From Natronomonas sp. (lineage in GTDB: Archaea > Halobacteriota > Halobacteria > Halobacteriales > Haloarculaceae), in contig SLIW01000229.1 in assembly GCA_007135435.1 (NCBI GenBank), positions 1 to 5,470 of the forward strand: DNA of 5,470 bases, read 5' to 3'. Below, piece after piece: positions 1 through 5,253 of the stretch. Under the pieces are notes generated by a model. It saw only the letters and a program-made list of their open reading frames with translations. It searched no databases and was not told the origin of the DNA. A program made the position numbers and the translations under genes. Position 1 is the first letter of the stretch. Each line of letters opens with the position of its first letter.

Positions 1-50
1 GCTATCACGGCTGGAAGTGCTATCACGGCTGGAAGTGCTATCACGGCTGG
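1..50. repeat. 18-bp tandem repeat, about 2.8 copies, cut by window start
   Basis: The unit GCTATCACGGCTGGAAGT occurs exactly at 1-18 and 19-36, and its first 14 bases recur at 37-50. The array probably continues to the left of the window. At 18 bp it could encode a six-residue repeat: frame 1 reads AITAGS repeated and stops at TAA 58-60, so it might be the C-terminal tail of a protein that begins outside the window. Its codons (GCT, GGA, AGT) lack the G/C-ending bias of the genes here, so I favour noncoding repeat DNA. The repeat is seen directly; its function is unknown. Confidence 0.9.
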
Positions 51-60
51 TATGCTGTAA

Positions 61-88
61 CCGGCCGGATGGAATCAAATACGGCCGG
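61..88. repeat. 7-bp inverted repeat in intergenic DNA
   Basis: CCGGCCG at 61-67 is complementary to CGGCCGG at 82-88, with a 14-nt loop. It lies between the 18-bp repeat array and the 3' end of the minus-strand membrane gene. It could form a hairpin at a transcript end, but neither strand has the T-tract expected of archaeal termination, so terminator function is only a guess. The rest of 51-139 shows nothing I can name. Confidence 0.4.
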
Positions 89-139
89 GTATCGGTAGAG
101 TCTGCAGGGTCCAGGGCAACCGACCCCGTCCAGTTGGGT

Positions 140-766
140 TCATCCCCCGGTGAGGAGGCTCTCGCGGACCCGCTCCGCCACGCCCGAGAGGTGTGCCTGC
201 CCGAATGCGGCGACGGCGAGGGCGCCGACGGAGTTGAACATCAGGTCACGGACGGTGTCGTCGAGGCCGTGCTGGGCCAGGGGCATCTGGATGCCGGTCT
301 CCTCGGCGGCGATGTCCAGTCCGAACTCGAAGAGCTCCCAGAGGACGCCGAACGCGAGGACGACCACGAGCACGTAGACGAAGAAGAACTCCCTCGGGAG
401 GTGGATCCGGTCGCTGTGGATGTCGATGCCCCGGGCGAAGGTGTAACCGACCCCCGCGACGACCGAGGCCGACAGGGCGTGGGTGAGGTGGTCCCACCAG
501 TCGAACGTCGCGTACAGCCCGGCGGACCCCATCGTGTGGAGGAACACCGCGAGTGTGATCCACAGCCCGAGCCACGGGTCGAGCGGGATGCGGTAGTTCC
601 GCTCGAGCAGGGCGGGGACGAAGGTGATGAGCAAGGAGATGCTCCCGTTGGTGATCGCCTTCGGTTCGCCGAAGGCGAGACCATAGATGACGATGCCCGC
701 GAGCACCAGCTGCATGCCGCGCGTGAGCCGACGCTGATTGCGCACCGACGGCCGCGGTAGGGTCAC
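140..766 (-). CDS. Six-helix membrane protein, YjdF/DUF2238-like
   Basis: This encodes a 208-residue integral membrane protein of unknown function. About six hydrophobic segments are visible, near residues 18-33, 41-54, 65-85, 97-112, 127-148 and 176-192. Polar residues sit in or next to the helices in three motifs: WWDHLTH (90-96), WELFEF (143-148) and DDTVRDLMFNSVGAL (169-183). The spaced D-H, W-E and D...N..GA pattern recalls the YjdF/DUF2238 family and, more loosely, VanZ-like proteins; I make this match by eye. I chose the GTG start at 766 because it overlaps the upstream gene's stop (GTGA), which implies translational coupling. An in-frame ATG at 715 (residue 18) is the alternative, and would leave out a basic N-terminal tail. 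Co-expression with the partner suggests the two proteins act together. I am confident it is a real gene, less so of the family. Confidence 0.85.
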   Translation of the reverse strand: MTLPRPSVRNQRRLTRGMQLVLAGIVIYGLAFGEPKAITNGSISLLITFVPALLERNYRIPLDPWLGLWITLAVFLHTMGSAGLYATFDWWDHLTHALSASVVAGVGYTFARGIDIHSDRIHLPREFFFVYVLVVVLAFGVLWELFEFGLDIAAEETGIQMPLAQHGLDDTVRDLMFNSVGALAVAAFGQAHLSGVAERVRESLLTGG

Positions 767-1488
767 CGGCCGACCACCGCCCGGAGCCGGCGCCGGAGCT
801 GCCTGTCGCGGCGCCGGTAGTAGACGTCGAAGATGACCCCCGCCGCGAACCCGGCGAGCGTGACCCAGAGGAACTCCACCATGAGCGCCGCGTTCGCCGC
901 GTCCTGGGTCATCCCCGGCTCGCTCAGGAACGTCGTCCCCAGGTACCGGTCGGCGTTCCAGCGCACGACCGCCCACGCCGCGACCGAGGCCATCGTGGTC
1001 ATGACGACGAAGACGACGGCGAACCAGTGGGTCATCCGCAGTTCGGTGAACATGTGGAGCTCGGCGGTCACGATGAGCGCGAGCCCCGCGATGGAGAGGT
1101 AGTACGCGAACGTCCCGAGCTGGCCCCCGACGGCCGCTCGGACCAGGACCGGCAACAGCGCCAGCAACAGCAGCTCCCAGGGGAGCATCATCCGCCAGTC
1201 GCGGAAGGCCGTCGGGGGCACCACGACGATAGCCCCCGTCGCGACAACGAACACCGTCCACAGCCAGTCAGCATCGAAGACGCTCTCGACGAACGCCACG
1301 GCGAGCACTGCGACCAGCAGCCACGAGAGCATCGCGTTCAGCCGGCCGCTCCGGAACAGCTGGGCGAGGATGTCCTCGGGCTCGCTCCTGCTACCGGCAT
1401 CCGCTGCGTCACCTGGCTGGTCACCCTCCACAGGCTCACCGGGTTGCGGAGGTGGACCACCTTCCACCGCCTCCTGTCCGTCTGCCAT
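763..1488 (-). CDS. Multi-pass membrane protein, first gene of a two-gene operon
   Basis: This encodes a 241-residue membrane protein that I do not recognise as a named family. Residues 1-40 are acidic and rich in Pro, Gly and Glu, probably disordered. About six hydrophobic segments follow, near 52-70, 74-90, 104-118, 126-145, 153-175 and 200-224. The C-terminus, from 225, is a strongly basic tail of repeated Arg that should stay in the cytoplasm. The ATG at 1488 is preferred over longer in-frame options because a good TATA-like box lies about 29 nt upstream, typical of a leaderless haloarchaeal mRNA. The VP...R.WR...LPW stretch (90-104) resembles VP...RNYR...DPW (50-65) of the next gene, and helix order also matches, so the pair may be diverged duplicates. 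Unlike its partner it lacks the DHLTH and WELFEF polar motifs, which suggests a structural rather than catalytic role, if the partner is an enzyme. Confidence 0.85.
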   Translation of the reverse strand: MADGQEAVEGGPPPQPGEPVEGDQPGDAADAGSRSEPEDILAQLFRSGRLNAMLSWLLVAVLAVAFVESVFDADWLWTVFVVATGAIVVVPPTAFRDWRMMLPWELLLLALLPVLVRAAVGGQLGTFAYYLSIAGLALIVTAELHMFTELRMTHWFAVVFVVMTTMASVAAWAVVRWNADRYLGTTFLSEPGMTQDAANAALMVEFLWVTLAGFAAGVIFDVYYRRRDRQLRRRLRAVVGR

Positions 1489-1513
1489 GCTGACGTAGGG
1501 GTGGCAGACGACC

Positions 1514-1527
1514 GATATAATCCTTGG
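1514..1527 (-). promoter_or_regulatory. TATA box and BRE for the membrane-protein operon
   Basis: Read on the minus strand, CCAAGG (BRE-like) is followed by ATTATATC (1521-1514). The box is centred about 29 nt upstream of the ATG at 1488, so transcription should begin at or within a few bases of the start codon. It is the clearest TATA box in the window and supports the chosen start. Confidence 0.65.
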
Positions 1528-1579
1528 GAGAGCGTCTGACCCATGCCAGACGTCTCCAGGTTTCGACGGCGCGTCGGCC

Positions 1580-1592
1580 CATCGGACCGATG
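1580..1592. promoter_or_regulatory. 13-bp perfect palindrome in divergent intergenic region
   Basis: CATCGG-A-CCGATG is a perfect inverted repeat with a one-base centre. It lies in the 256-bp gap between the divergent membrane operon and the MTH865-family gene, about 55-65 bp upstream of the operon's TATA box. Symmetric sites of this size often bind dimeric regulators, but no binding partner can be inferred. Confidence 0.3.
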
Positions 1593-1670
1593 TTCGGCGA
1601 CCTGGTCGGGCCACCATCTGACGGGATGTTCGACCGTAAACCCGGGGGATAGACCGCTACCTTAGCCCAC

Positions 1671-1683
1671 CTCACTTGGTGAG
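1671..1683. promoter_or_regulatory. Inverted repeat upstream of MTH865-family promoter
   Basis: CTCAC-TTG-GTGAG is a 5-bp inverted repeat with a 3-nt centre, about 30 bp upstream of the TATA-like sequence of the gene at 1745. It is placed where an archaeal activator could bind. At this length, chance is a realistic explanation. Confidence 0.25.
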
Positions 1684-1710
1684 TGCCGACCGGCCAATCC
1701 CGGTCACAAC

Positions 1711-1720
1711 ATTCAATTAG
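1711..1720 (+). promoter_or_regulatory. TATA-like box for the MTH865-family gene
   Basis: ATTCAATTAG lies in an AT-rich patch within GC-rich DNA, centred about 28 nt before the ATG at 1745. That spacing fits a leaderless transcript. The match to a haloarchaeal TATA box is moderate rather than strong. Confidence 0.45.
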
Positions 1721-1744
1721 TTTCGCGTTGAAGGTGCGGGCGCA

Positions 1745-1999
1745 ATGGTCGACAGAGACGATCTCCGCGCGCAGTTCGTCGACGCGTTCGAGGGCGCAGA
1801 CTACCCGGTGAACAGCCCGATGGACCTGGTTCCCGCCCTCCCGCAGGGTCCCGGGACGCGGTTCGAGTCCGGCGACTTCTCGATGACGGCGATGGAGCTC
1901 AACACCAAGAGCGGCGGCAACCAGGACTTCCCGTACGAGGACGTCGACAGCCTGGTCGACGACATCATGGACGGCCTCGAAGAGGGCGGCCACCTGTAG
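1745..1999 (+). CDS. MTH865-like family small acidic protein
   Basis: This encodes an 84-residue, strongly acidic soluble protein that I recognise as a member of the MTH865-like family, widespread in haloarchaea and methanogens. The methanogen founder has a small helical, EF-hand-like fold; the biochemical function is unknown. Recognisable stretches are the N-terminal helix DLRDQF-type segment (DDLRAQFVDAFEGADYPVNS), the PMDLVPALP turn (residues 26-34), the FESGDFSMTAMEL segment (40-52) and the C-terminal acidic helix with FPYEDVDSLVDDI. Length matches the family, so it appears complete. The ATG is preceded at about 28 nt by a TATA-like box and by no clear ribosome-binding site, consistent with leaderless expression. 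It seems monocistronic: a 21-bp tandem repeat array begins at its stop codon. Confidence 0.93.
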   Translation: MVDRDDLRAQFVDAFEGADYPVNSPMDLVPALPQGPGTRFESGDFSMTAMELNTKSGGNQDFPYEDVDSLVDDIMDGLEEGGHL

Positions 2000-2123
2000 G
2001 TCGACGTCGGTCACCGGTCGGTCGAGGTCGGCCACTGTCCGGTCGATGTCTGCCACTGGTCGGTTGATGTCTGCCACTGGTCGGTTGATGTCTGCAACCT
2101 GCCGGTCGGCGTCGGTTCGACAT
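1998..2123. repeat. 21-bp tandem repeat array, six units, at the MTH865-family stop codon
   Basis: Six consecutive 21-bp units start at 1998, 2019, 2040, 2061, 2082 and 2103. The central units are nearly identical: CGGTCGATGTCTGCCACTGGT (2040), CGGTTGATGTCTGCCACTGGT (2061), and the 2082 unit, which differs only in its last third. The outer units (1998, 2019, 2103) are more degenerate but keep the period and the CGGTCG-type start. The array overlaps the last two bases of the TAG stop, so any read-through transcript would carry it as 3' untranslated RNA. The plus strand has stops (TTGA) in one frame. The minus strand reads as a seven-residue repeat (PVADINR), but that frame continues antisense through a recognised gene, so I treat the array as noncoding. 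Confidence 0.9.
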
Positions 2124-2207
2124 CGTGACGCCACCGAGACGCCGCCCTGACCCCGCCGTGGCCCCCGACGGTCTCGTGGGGGCACCGTGGCTTCCGTGGA
2201 CGACTCC

Positions 2208-2214
2208 CTTATTA
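2208..2214 (+). promoter_or_regulatory. TATA-like box for the 70-residue membrane protein
   Basis: CTTATTA is an AT-rich island centred about 40 nt before the ATG at 2251. With the usual spacing, transcription would start near 2237 and give a short leader of about 14 nt. The box lies downstream of the in-frame GTG at 2125, which argues against a longer protein. Confidence 0.45.
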
Positions 2215-2250
2215 CCCACCGGGACCGAACGACGCCCGGAAGCCGACGCG

Positions 2251-2463
2251 ATGCATCAGAACACGTTCGTGAAGCTCTCCGCCCTGGCGTTCACCCTCGT
2301 CGTCGCGAGCTTCGTGATCCGTGGGTTCTCGGGGTTCTTCGTCTCCCCGACCGCCTCCACCTGGCTCTCGGCGCCGCCGATGCTGCTCGGCGCCGGTCTG
2401 ATCGTCCTCCTCACCGTCCAGTCGGTGCTCGCGGTGACGGGCATTCGTCCCCTCGAGGAGTGA
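2251..2463 (+). CDS. Small two-helix membrane protein
   Basis: This encodes a 70-residue hypothetical membrane protein. Two hydrophobic segments are visible, roughly residues 8-30 (from KLSALAFTL to the GFSGFF turn) and 42-64 (from PPMLLGAGL to AVTG). A short loop containing SPTASTW joins them, and the C-terminus is acidic (PLEE). I place the start at ATG 2251 because hydrophobic sequence begins right after it, a TATA-like box lies 40 nt upstream, and the longer in-frame version from 2125 would add an Arg/Pro-rich segment that resembles translated noncoding DNA. I do not recognise the family and assign no function. It appears to be its own transcription unit, 109 bp before the regulator gene. 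Confidence 0.72.
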   Translation: MHQNTFVKLSALAFTLVVASFVIRGFSGFFVSPTASTWLSAPPMLLGAGLIVLLTVQSVLAVTGIRPLEE

Positions 2464-2514
2464 TCGGCCGCGGGCGGCGACGGTCGGTACGTCAAATCAA
2501 CACAGAACATAGGT

Positions 2515-2527
2515 AAAACACCGTTTT
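2515..2527. promoter_or_regulatory. AT-rich inverted repeat between membrane protein and regulator genes
   Basis: AAAAC-ACC-GTTTT is a perfect 5-bp inverted repeat inside the most AT-rich stretch of the window (about 2493-2550). On the plus strand it ends in a T4 run, so it could serve as a weak terminator for the gene ending at 2463. It could equally be an upstream operator for the regulator gene at 2573. The sequence does not decide between them. Confidence 0.35.
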
Positions 2528-2542
2528 GAGTTATCGGAAGGG

Positions 2543-2561
2543 GTATTCACAAGTGGTCACT
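2543..2561 (+). promoter_or_regulatory. Possible TATA box and operator for the membrane-anchored regulator
   Basis: GTATTC (2543-2548) is centred about 27 nt before the ATG at 2573 and could direct a leaderless transcript. Directly downstream, AGTG-GT-CACT (2552-2561) is a 4-bp inverted repeat lying between the box and the start codon. A repressor bound there would block initiation, so autoregulation is conceivable. An alternative TATA candidate is TTATCGG at 2531. Confidence 0.35.
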
Positions 2562-2572
2562 ACACCCGATCG

Positions 2573-3220
2573 ATGAGCCTGCTGCCGAGTCGACTCGAGG
2601 TCTCTCCCTCCCCGGCCGAGCCGAAGGTGCTCGACATCGAGGGCGAGGAGGCCGCCGCCGCCTTCGATGCCCTCGGCTCCGAGACCGCCAGGGCCGTCAT
2701 GGCGACGATCTACGATGAGCCGCGGACGCCGAGCGAGGTCCGCGAGGAGGTGGGGACCACCCTGCAGAACGTCCACTACCACCTCGACCGCCTCGAGGAG
2801 GCCGGCCTCATCGAGCCGGTCGGCTCGGGGTACTCCCGGAAGGGCAACGAGATGACCGTCTACGGGCCCGCGAGCAAGGCGGTGGTCCTCTTCGCGGGCC
2901 AGCCCGGCCACGGGTCGCGCCTGCGCGAACAGCTGTCCCGGATATTCGGCCTCTTCATGGTCGTGGTGATCTCGTCGCTCGTCTTCGGGGTGGTCCACCG
3001 CTGGTGGACCGACGAACCGGCGTTCGAGGGCGCGACCGACGACGCGGAACCACTGGCGGCCCCCGAGGCAGCCGAGACGACCGCCGCCACGGAGACGGTC
3101 GCCACGCTCGACCCCGCGCTCGCGTTCTTCCTCGGCGGCTGTGCGGTCGTCGTGGCGGTCGGGCTGTGGTGGCTCGTCAGGCCTCGGCTTCGGTCGAGCT
3201 CGCCGGGGTCGTCTCGATGA
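2573..3220 (+). CDS. Membrane-anchored ArsR-like winged-helix regulator
   Basis: This encodes a 215-residue predicted transcription regulator tethered to the membrane. Residues 27-100 form a winged helix-turn-helix of the ArsR/HTH_20 type: a first helix (AFDALGSETARAVMATIYD), the helix-turn-helix with recognition helix (TPSEVREEVGTTLQNVHYHL), then LDRLEEAGLIEPV and a basic wing (YSRKGNEMTVYGPA). Two hydrophobic segments follow, at about 124-142 and 182-202. They are separated by a 38-residue acidic Ala/Glu/Thr linker that should face outside if the DNA-binding domain is cytoplasmic. The tail is Arg/Ser-rich. No metal-binding cysteine pair typical of classical ArsR sensors is seen, so the signal is unknown; the outer loop or the membrane could sense it. 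The last 44 bp overlap the 3' end of the opposite-strand metal regulator. The domain call is firm, the targets are unknown. Confidence 0.88.
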   Translation: MSLLPSRLEVSPSPAEPKVLDIEGEEAAAAFDALGSETARAVMATIYDEPRTPSEVREEVGTTLQNVHYHLDRLEEAGLIEPVGSGYSRKGNEMTVYGPASKAVVLFAGQPGHGSRLREQLSRIFGLFMVVVISSLVFGVVHRWWTDEPAFEGATDDAEPLAAPEAAETTAATETVATLDPALAFFLGGCAVVVAVGLWWLVRPRLRSSSPGSSR

Positions 3221-3854
3221 GCCGGGCGATGTCCTCGGGGAGGCCCTGTTCGCCCTCCGCCGTCCGGACCGTCACCATCCCGAAGGGGGCGACCTCGACG
3301 ACCTCCAGCTCGACGCCCGGTTCGATGCCGGCCCGCGAGAGGTAGCGCAGCTCCTCGTCGCCCTGGTGGCGGATGCGCCGGACGACGACGTGGTCGCCGA
3401 CGTCGACGGTCGACAGCCGGTCCGTTTCGGGGTCGTCGGGGAGCTGGAGGTCCGCCGTCGGGATGGGATCGCCGTGGGGGTCCACCCCCGGGTTGCCCAG
3501 CACCTCGGCCATCCGGTCGGTGAGCCGGTCGGAGACGTGGTGCTCGAGCCGGTCGGCCTCCTCGTGGACGTCGGCCCAGTCGTAGTCGAGCCGCTCGGTC
3601 AGGAAGGACTCCAGCAGGCGGTGGTGGCGGAGGATCTCGAGGGCGACCACCTCGCCCTCCTCGGTGAGCGTCACGCCGCGGTACTCCTCGCGGTCGACCA
3701 GCCCGCGCTCCTCGAGCTTCTTCAGCATGCTCGAGACGGTCGGCGCCGTCACGTCCATGTGGTCCGCGAGCTCGGAGGTCCCGACGCGCTCGCCGCTGTC
3801 GTTCTGGATGGCGTAGATCGCCTTGATGTAGTCCTCCATGACGGCGCTCAGCAT
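3177..3854 (-). CDS. DtxR/MntR-family metal-dependent transcriptional repressor
   Basis: This encodes a 225-residue three-domain regulator of the DtxR/MntR/SirR family, which represses metal-uptake genes when loaded with Fe(II) or Mn(II). Residues 1-72 are the winged helix (LADHMDVTAPTVSSMLKKLE, then the wing YRGVTLTEEG). Residues 73-140 are the dimerisation and metal-binding domain. About 148-215 is an SH3-like FeoA-type domain (VGDHVVVRRI ... LSRAGIEPG). By eye-alignment with DtxR, His79, Glu83 and His98 correspond to H78, E82 and H97, and Glu105/His106 to E104/H105. The Met10 and Cys102 positions are both Asp here (D8, D101), closer to manganese-type MntR. A TATA box about 29 nt upstream supports ATG 3854 and leaderless expression; M6 is a possible later start. 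Haloarchaeal SirR, Idr and TroR are relatives, but I cannot choose among these names. Its acidic tail overlaps the convergent regulator gene. Confidence 0.95.
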   Translation of the reverse strand: MLSAVMEDYIKAIYAIQNDSGERVGTSELADHMDVTAPTVSSMLKKLEERGLVDREEYRGVTLTEEGEVVALEILRHHRLLESFLTERLDYDWADVHEEADRLEHHVSDRLTDRMAEVLGNPGVDPHGDPIPTADLQLPDDPETDRLSTVDVGDHVVVRRIRHQGDEELRYLSRAGIEPGVELEVVEVAPFGMVTVRTAEGEQGLPEDIARLIETTPASSTEAEA

Positions 3855-3880
3855 CGTCGCCCACTAGGTAACGGGCAACG

Positions 3881-3893
3881 ATAGTCCTTTTCG
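3881..3893 (-). promoter_or_regulatory. BRE and TATA box for the DtxR-family gene
   Basis: Read on the minus strand, CGAAAAGG (3893-3886) followed by ACTAT (3885-3881) is a good BRE/TATA arrangement. It lies 27-31 nt upstream of the ATG at 3854. This fits a leaderless transcript and supports the annotated start. Between box and start, GCCC and GGGC flank a 10-nt spacer; that is a weak candidate for an autoregulatory site. Confidence 0.55.
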
Positions 3894-3905
3894 TCGACAC
3901 TGCGG

Positions 3906-3915
3906 GGACCGGTCC
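3906..3915. promoter_or_regulatory. 10-bp perfect palindrome between dtxR-like gene and hisD
   Basis: GGACCGGTCC is self-complementary over all ten bases and lies in the 120-bp divergent intergenic region. It is about 13 bp upstream of the BRE of the metal-regulator gene and about 60 bp upstream of hisD. It could be an operator, but palindromes of this composition are frequent in GC-rich DNA. Confidence 0.25.
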
Positions 3916-3934
3916 TCGGGGAACGTCGAGACGG

Positions 3935-3951
3935 AGGGGAAACCCCTTTCG
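3935..3951 (+). promoter_or_regulatory. Possible hisD promoter with small inverted repeat
   Basis: AGGGG-AAA-CCCCT (3935-3947) is a 5-bp inverted repeat. It overlaps GAAAC (BRE-like) and runs into CCTTTCG (3945-3951), centred about 27 nt before the hisD ATG. The box departs from a normal TATA sequence, so I rest the call mainly on its position. Confidence 0.3.
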
Positions 3952-3974
3952 GGACCCACCGCGCAGGTCCGGGC

Positions 3975-5252
3975 ATGGAGGTCAGACGTATCGGAGAGCT
4001 CGGCCCCGCCGACCGGGCGGCGTTCTTCGACCGCGACGCGGGGGTCGACGACGTCCGGGAGCCGGTCCGGGAGATCGTCGACCGGGTCCGCCGCGAGGGC
4101 GACGTGGCGCTCCGCGAGTATGCGCGGGAGTTCGACGACGTAGAGGTCGGGAACGTCGACGTCACCGATCGGACCGAACGCGCATACCACCAGGTCGACG
4201 ACGCGGTCCGCGAGGCCATCGAGACCGCCGCCGCCAACGTCCGGGCGTTCCACGAGCGGCAGATGCCCGCCGACTGGCGGGAGTCGTTCGACGGCCGCGA
4301 GCTCGGTCGACGGTACCGACCGATCGAGCGGGTCGGGGTCTACGCGCCCGGGGGCACGGCCGCCTACCCCTCGAGCGTCCTCATGGGCGTGCTGCCGGCG
4401 CGGGTGGCGGGCGTCGAGCACGTTGCGGTCGCGACCCCTCCTGCGAAGCCCCTGCCCCCGGCGACGCTGGCGGCCGCGCACGTCGCCGGAGCGGACGCCG
4501 TCTACCAGGTCGGCGGCGCCCAGGCGATCGCCGCACTGGCGCACGGCACCGAGAGCGTCCCGGCCGTCCAGAAGGTGGTCGGTCCCGGCAATCGGTGGGT
4601 GACCGCGGCCAAGGCGGAGGTCCGCGGTGACGTCGAGATCGACTTCCTGGCCGGGCCCTCGGAGCTGCTCGTGGTCTGCGACGAGACGGCCGATCCGGCG
4701 CTCGTGGCCGCCGACATGGTCGCCCAGGCCGAACACGACCCCGCGGCCTCGGTCGTCTGTGTGACCGACGACGCGGACACCGCACAAGCCGTCGCTGAGG
4801 CGTGCGAGCGCCAGGCGGTCGCGCGGGACCGCGCCGACATCGTCGAGCAGGCCCTCGACGGCGACGCCTCGGGCGTCCTCCTGGCCCGGTCGATGTCGGA
4901 GGCGGTGACGTTCGCCGAGGCCTACGCCGCCGAGCACCTCTCGATCGTCGCCGCCGACGACGAGGCGCTGCTCGATCGGATCGACTCCGCAGGGAGCGTC
5001 TTCCTCGGGCCGTACTCGCCGGTCGCGGCCGGCGACTACGCGGCGGGCCCGAACCACGTCCTGCCCACGGGCGGTCTCGCCAAGGTCGCGGGCGGGCTCG
5101 CGGTCGACGACTTCCTCCGCTCGTCGACCGTCCAGCGGCTCGACCGGGAGGCCCTGGCGGCCCTCCGCGAGACGGTGACGACCCTCGCCCGGGCCGAGGG
5201 TCTCGAGGCCCACGCCGCGAGCGTCGAGCGCCGGTTCGACGACGGGGACTGA
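3975..5252 (+). CDS. hisD: Histidinol dehydrogenase
   Basis: This encodes the zinc-dependent, NAD-linked enzyme that oxidises L-histidinol through histidinal to L-histidine, the final two oxidations of histidine biosynthesis in the cytoplasm. At 425 residues it has the normal length of a single-function HisD. Family motifs are all present in order: GVYAPGG (121-127), VGGAQAIAALA (179-189), VVGPGNRWVTAAK (201-213), DFLAGPSELLV (223-233), AQAEHDP (250-256), AEHLSIV (319-325) and GDYAAGPNHVLPTGG (353-367). By analogy with the E. coli enzyme, the zinc ligands are Q251, H254, D354 and H413, and the catalytic pair is E320/H321; none is missing. The ATG at 3975 begins the conserved N-terminal region directly. 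The gene stands alone, divergent from the DtxR-like regulator, as is common for scattered haloarchaeal his genes. I see no truncation or frameshift. Confidence 0.98.
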   Translation: MEVRRIGELGPADRAAFFDRDAGVDDVREPVREIVDRVRREGDVALREYAREFDDVEVGNVDVTDRTERAYHQVDDAVREAIETAAANVRAFHERQMPADWRESFDGRELGRRYRPIERVGVYAPGGTAAYPSSVLMGVLPARVAGVEHVAVATPPAKPLPPATLAAAHVAGADAVYQVGGAQAIAALAHGTESVPAVQKVVGPGNRWVTAAKAEVRGDVEIDFLAGPSELLVVCDETADPALVAADMVAQAEHDPAASVVCVTDDADTAQAVAEACERQAVARDRADIVEQALDGDASGVLLARSMSEAVTFAEAYAAEHLSIVAADDEALLDRIDSAGSVFLGPYSPVAAGDYAAGPNHVLPTGGLAKVAGGLAVDDFLRSSTVQRLDREALAALRETVTTLARAEGLEAHAASVERRFDDGD

Positions 5253-5253
5253 G

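Noticed and set aside
17..760. Plus-strand open frame of 247 codons at the left end
   Set aside because: It is antisense to the YjdF-like membrane gene, and its composition (strings of E, D, R, G, V) is that of a complementary-strand shadow in GC-rich DNA. It has no recognisable domain.
767..1261. N-terminal extension of the YjdF-like frame to 1261
   Set aside because: The extension overlaps the upstream membrane gene out of frame and is Arg/Gly/Pro-rich. The GTG at 766 overlapping the upstream stop is a better start.
2161..2183. Hairpin GCCCCC/GGGGGC upstream of the 70-residue gene as terminator of the MTH865-family gene
   Set aside because: The stem is short, about 160 bp beyond the stop codon and lacks a T-tract; such stems are common by chance at this GC content.
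1436..2185. Long minus-strand open frame (249 codons) with a seven-residue repeat resembling PVADINR
   Set aside because: It runs antisense through the whole MTH865-family gene and beyond into the start of the membrane operon. The peptide repeat follows automatically from a 21-bp DNA repeat, and the flanking translation is Arg/Pro-rich as in shadow frames.
2860..3900. Minus-strand open frame of 346 codons overlapping the DtxR-like gene
   Set aside because: It is an out-of-frame Arg/Pro/Gly-rich translation of the same strand as the clearly recognised DtxR-family gene, which has the proper TATA box and start.
3864..5213. Minus-strand open frame of 449 codons opposite hisD
   Set aside because: hisD on the plus strand has every family motif. 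The opposite frame is an Arg/Gly/Asp-rich shadow, despite being slightly longer.
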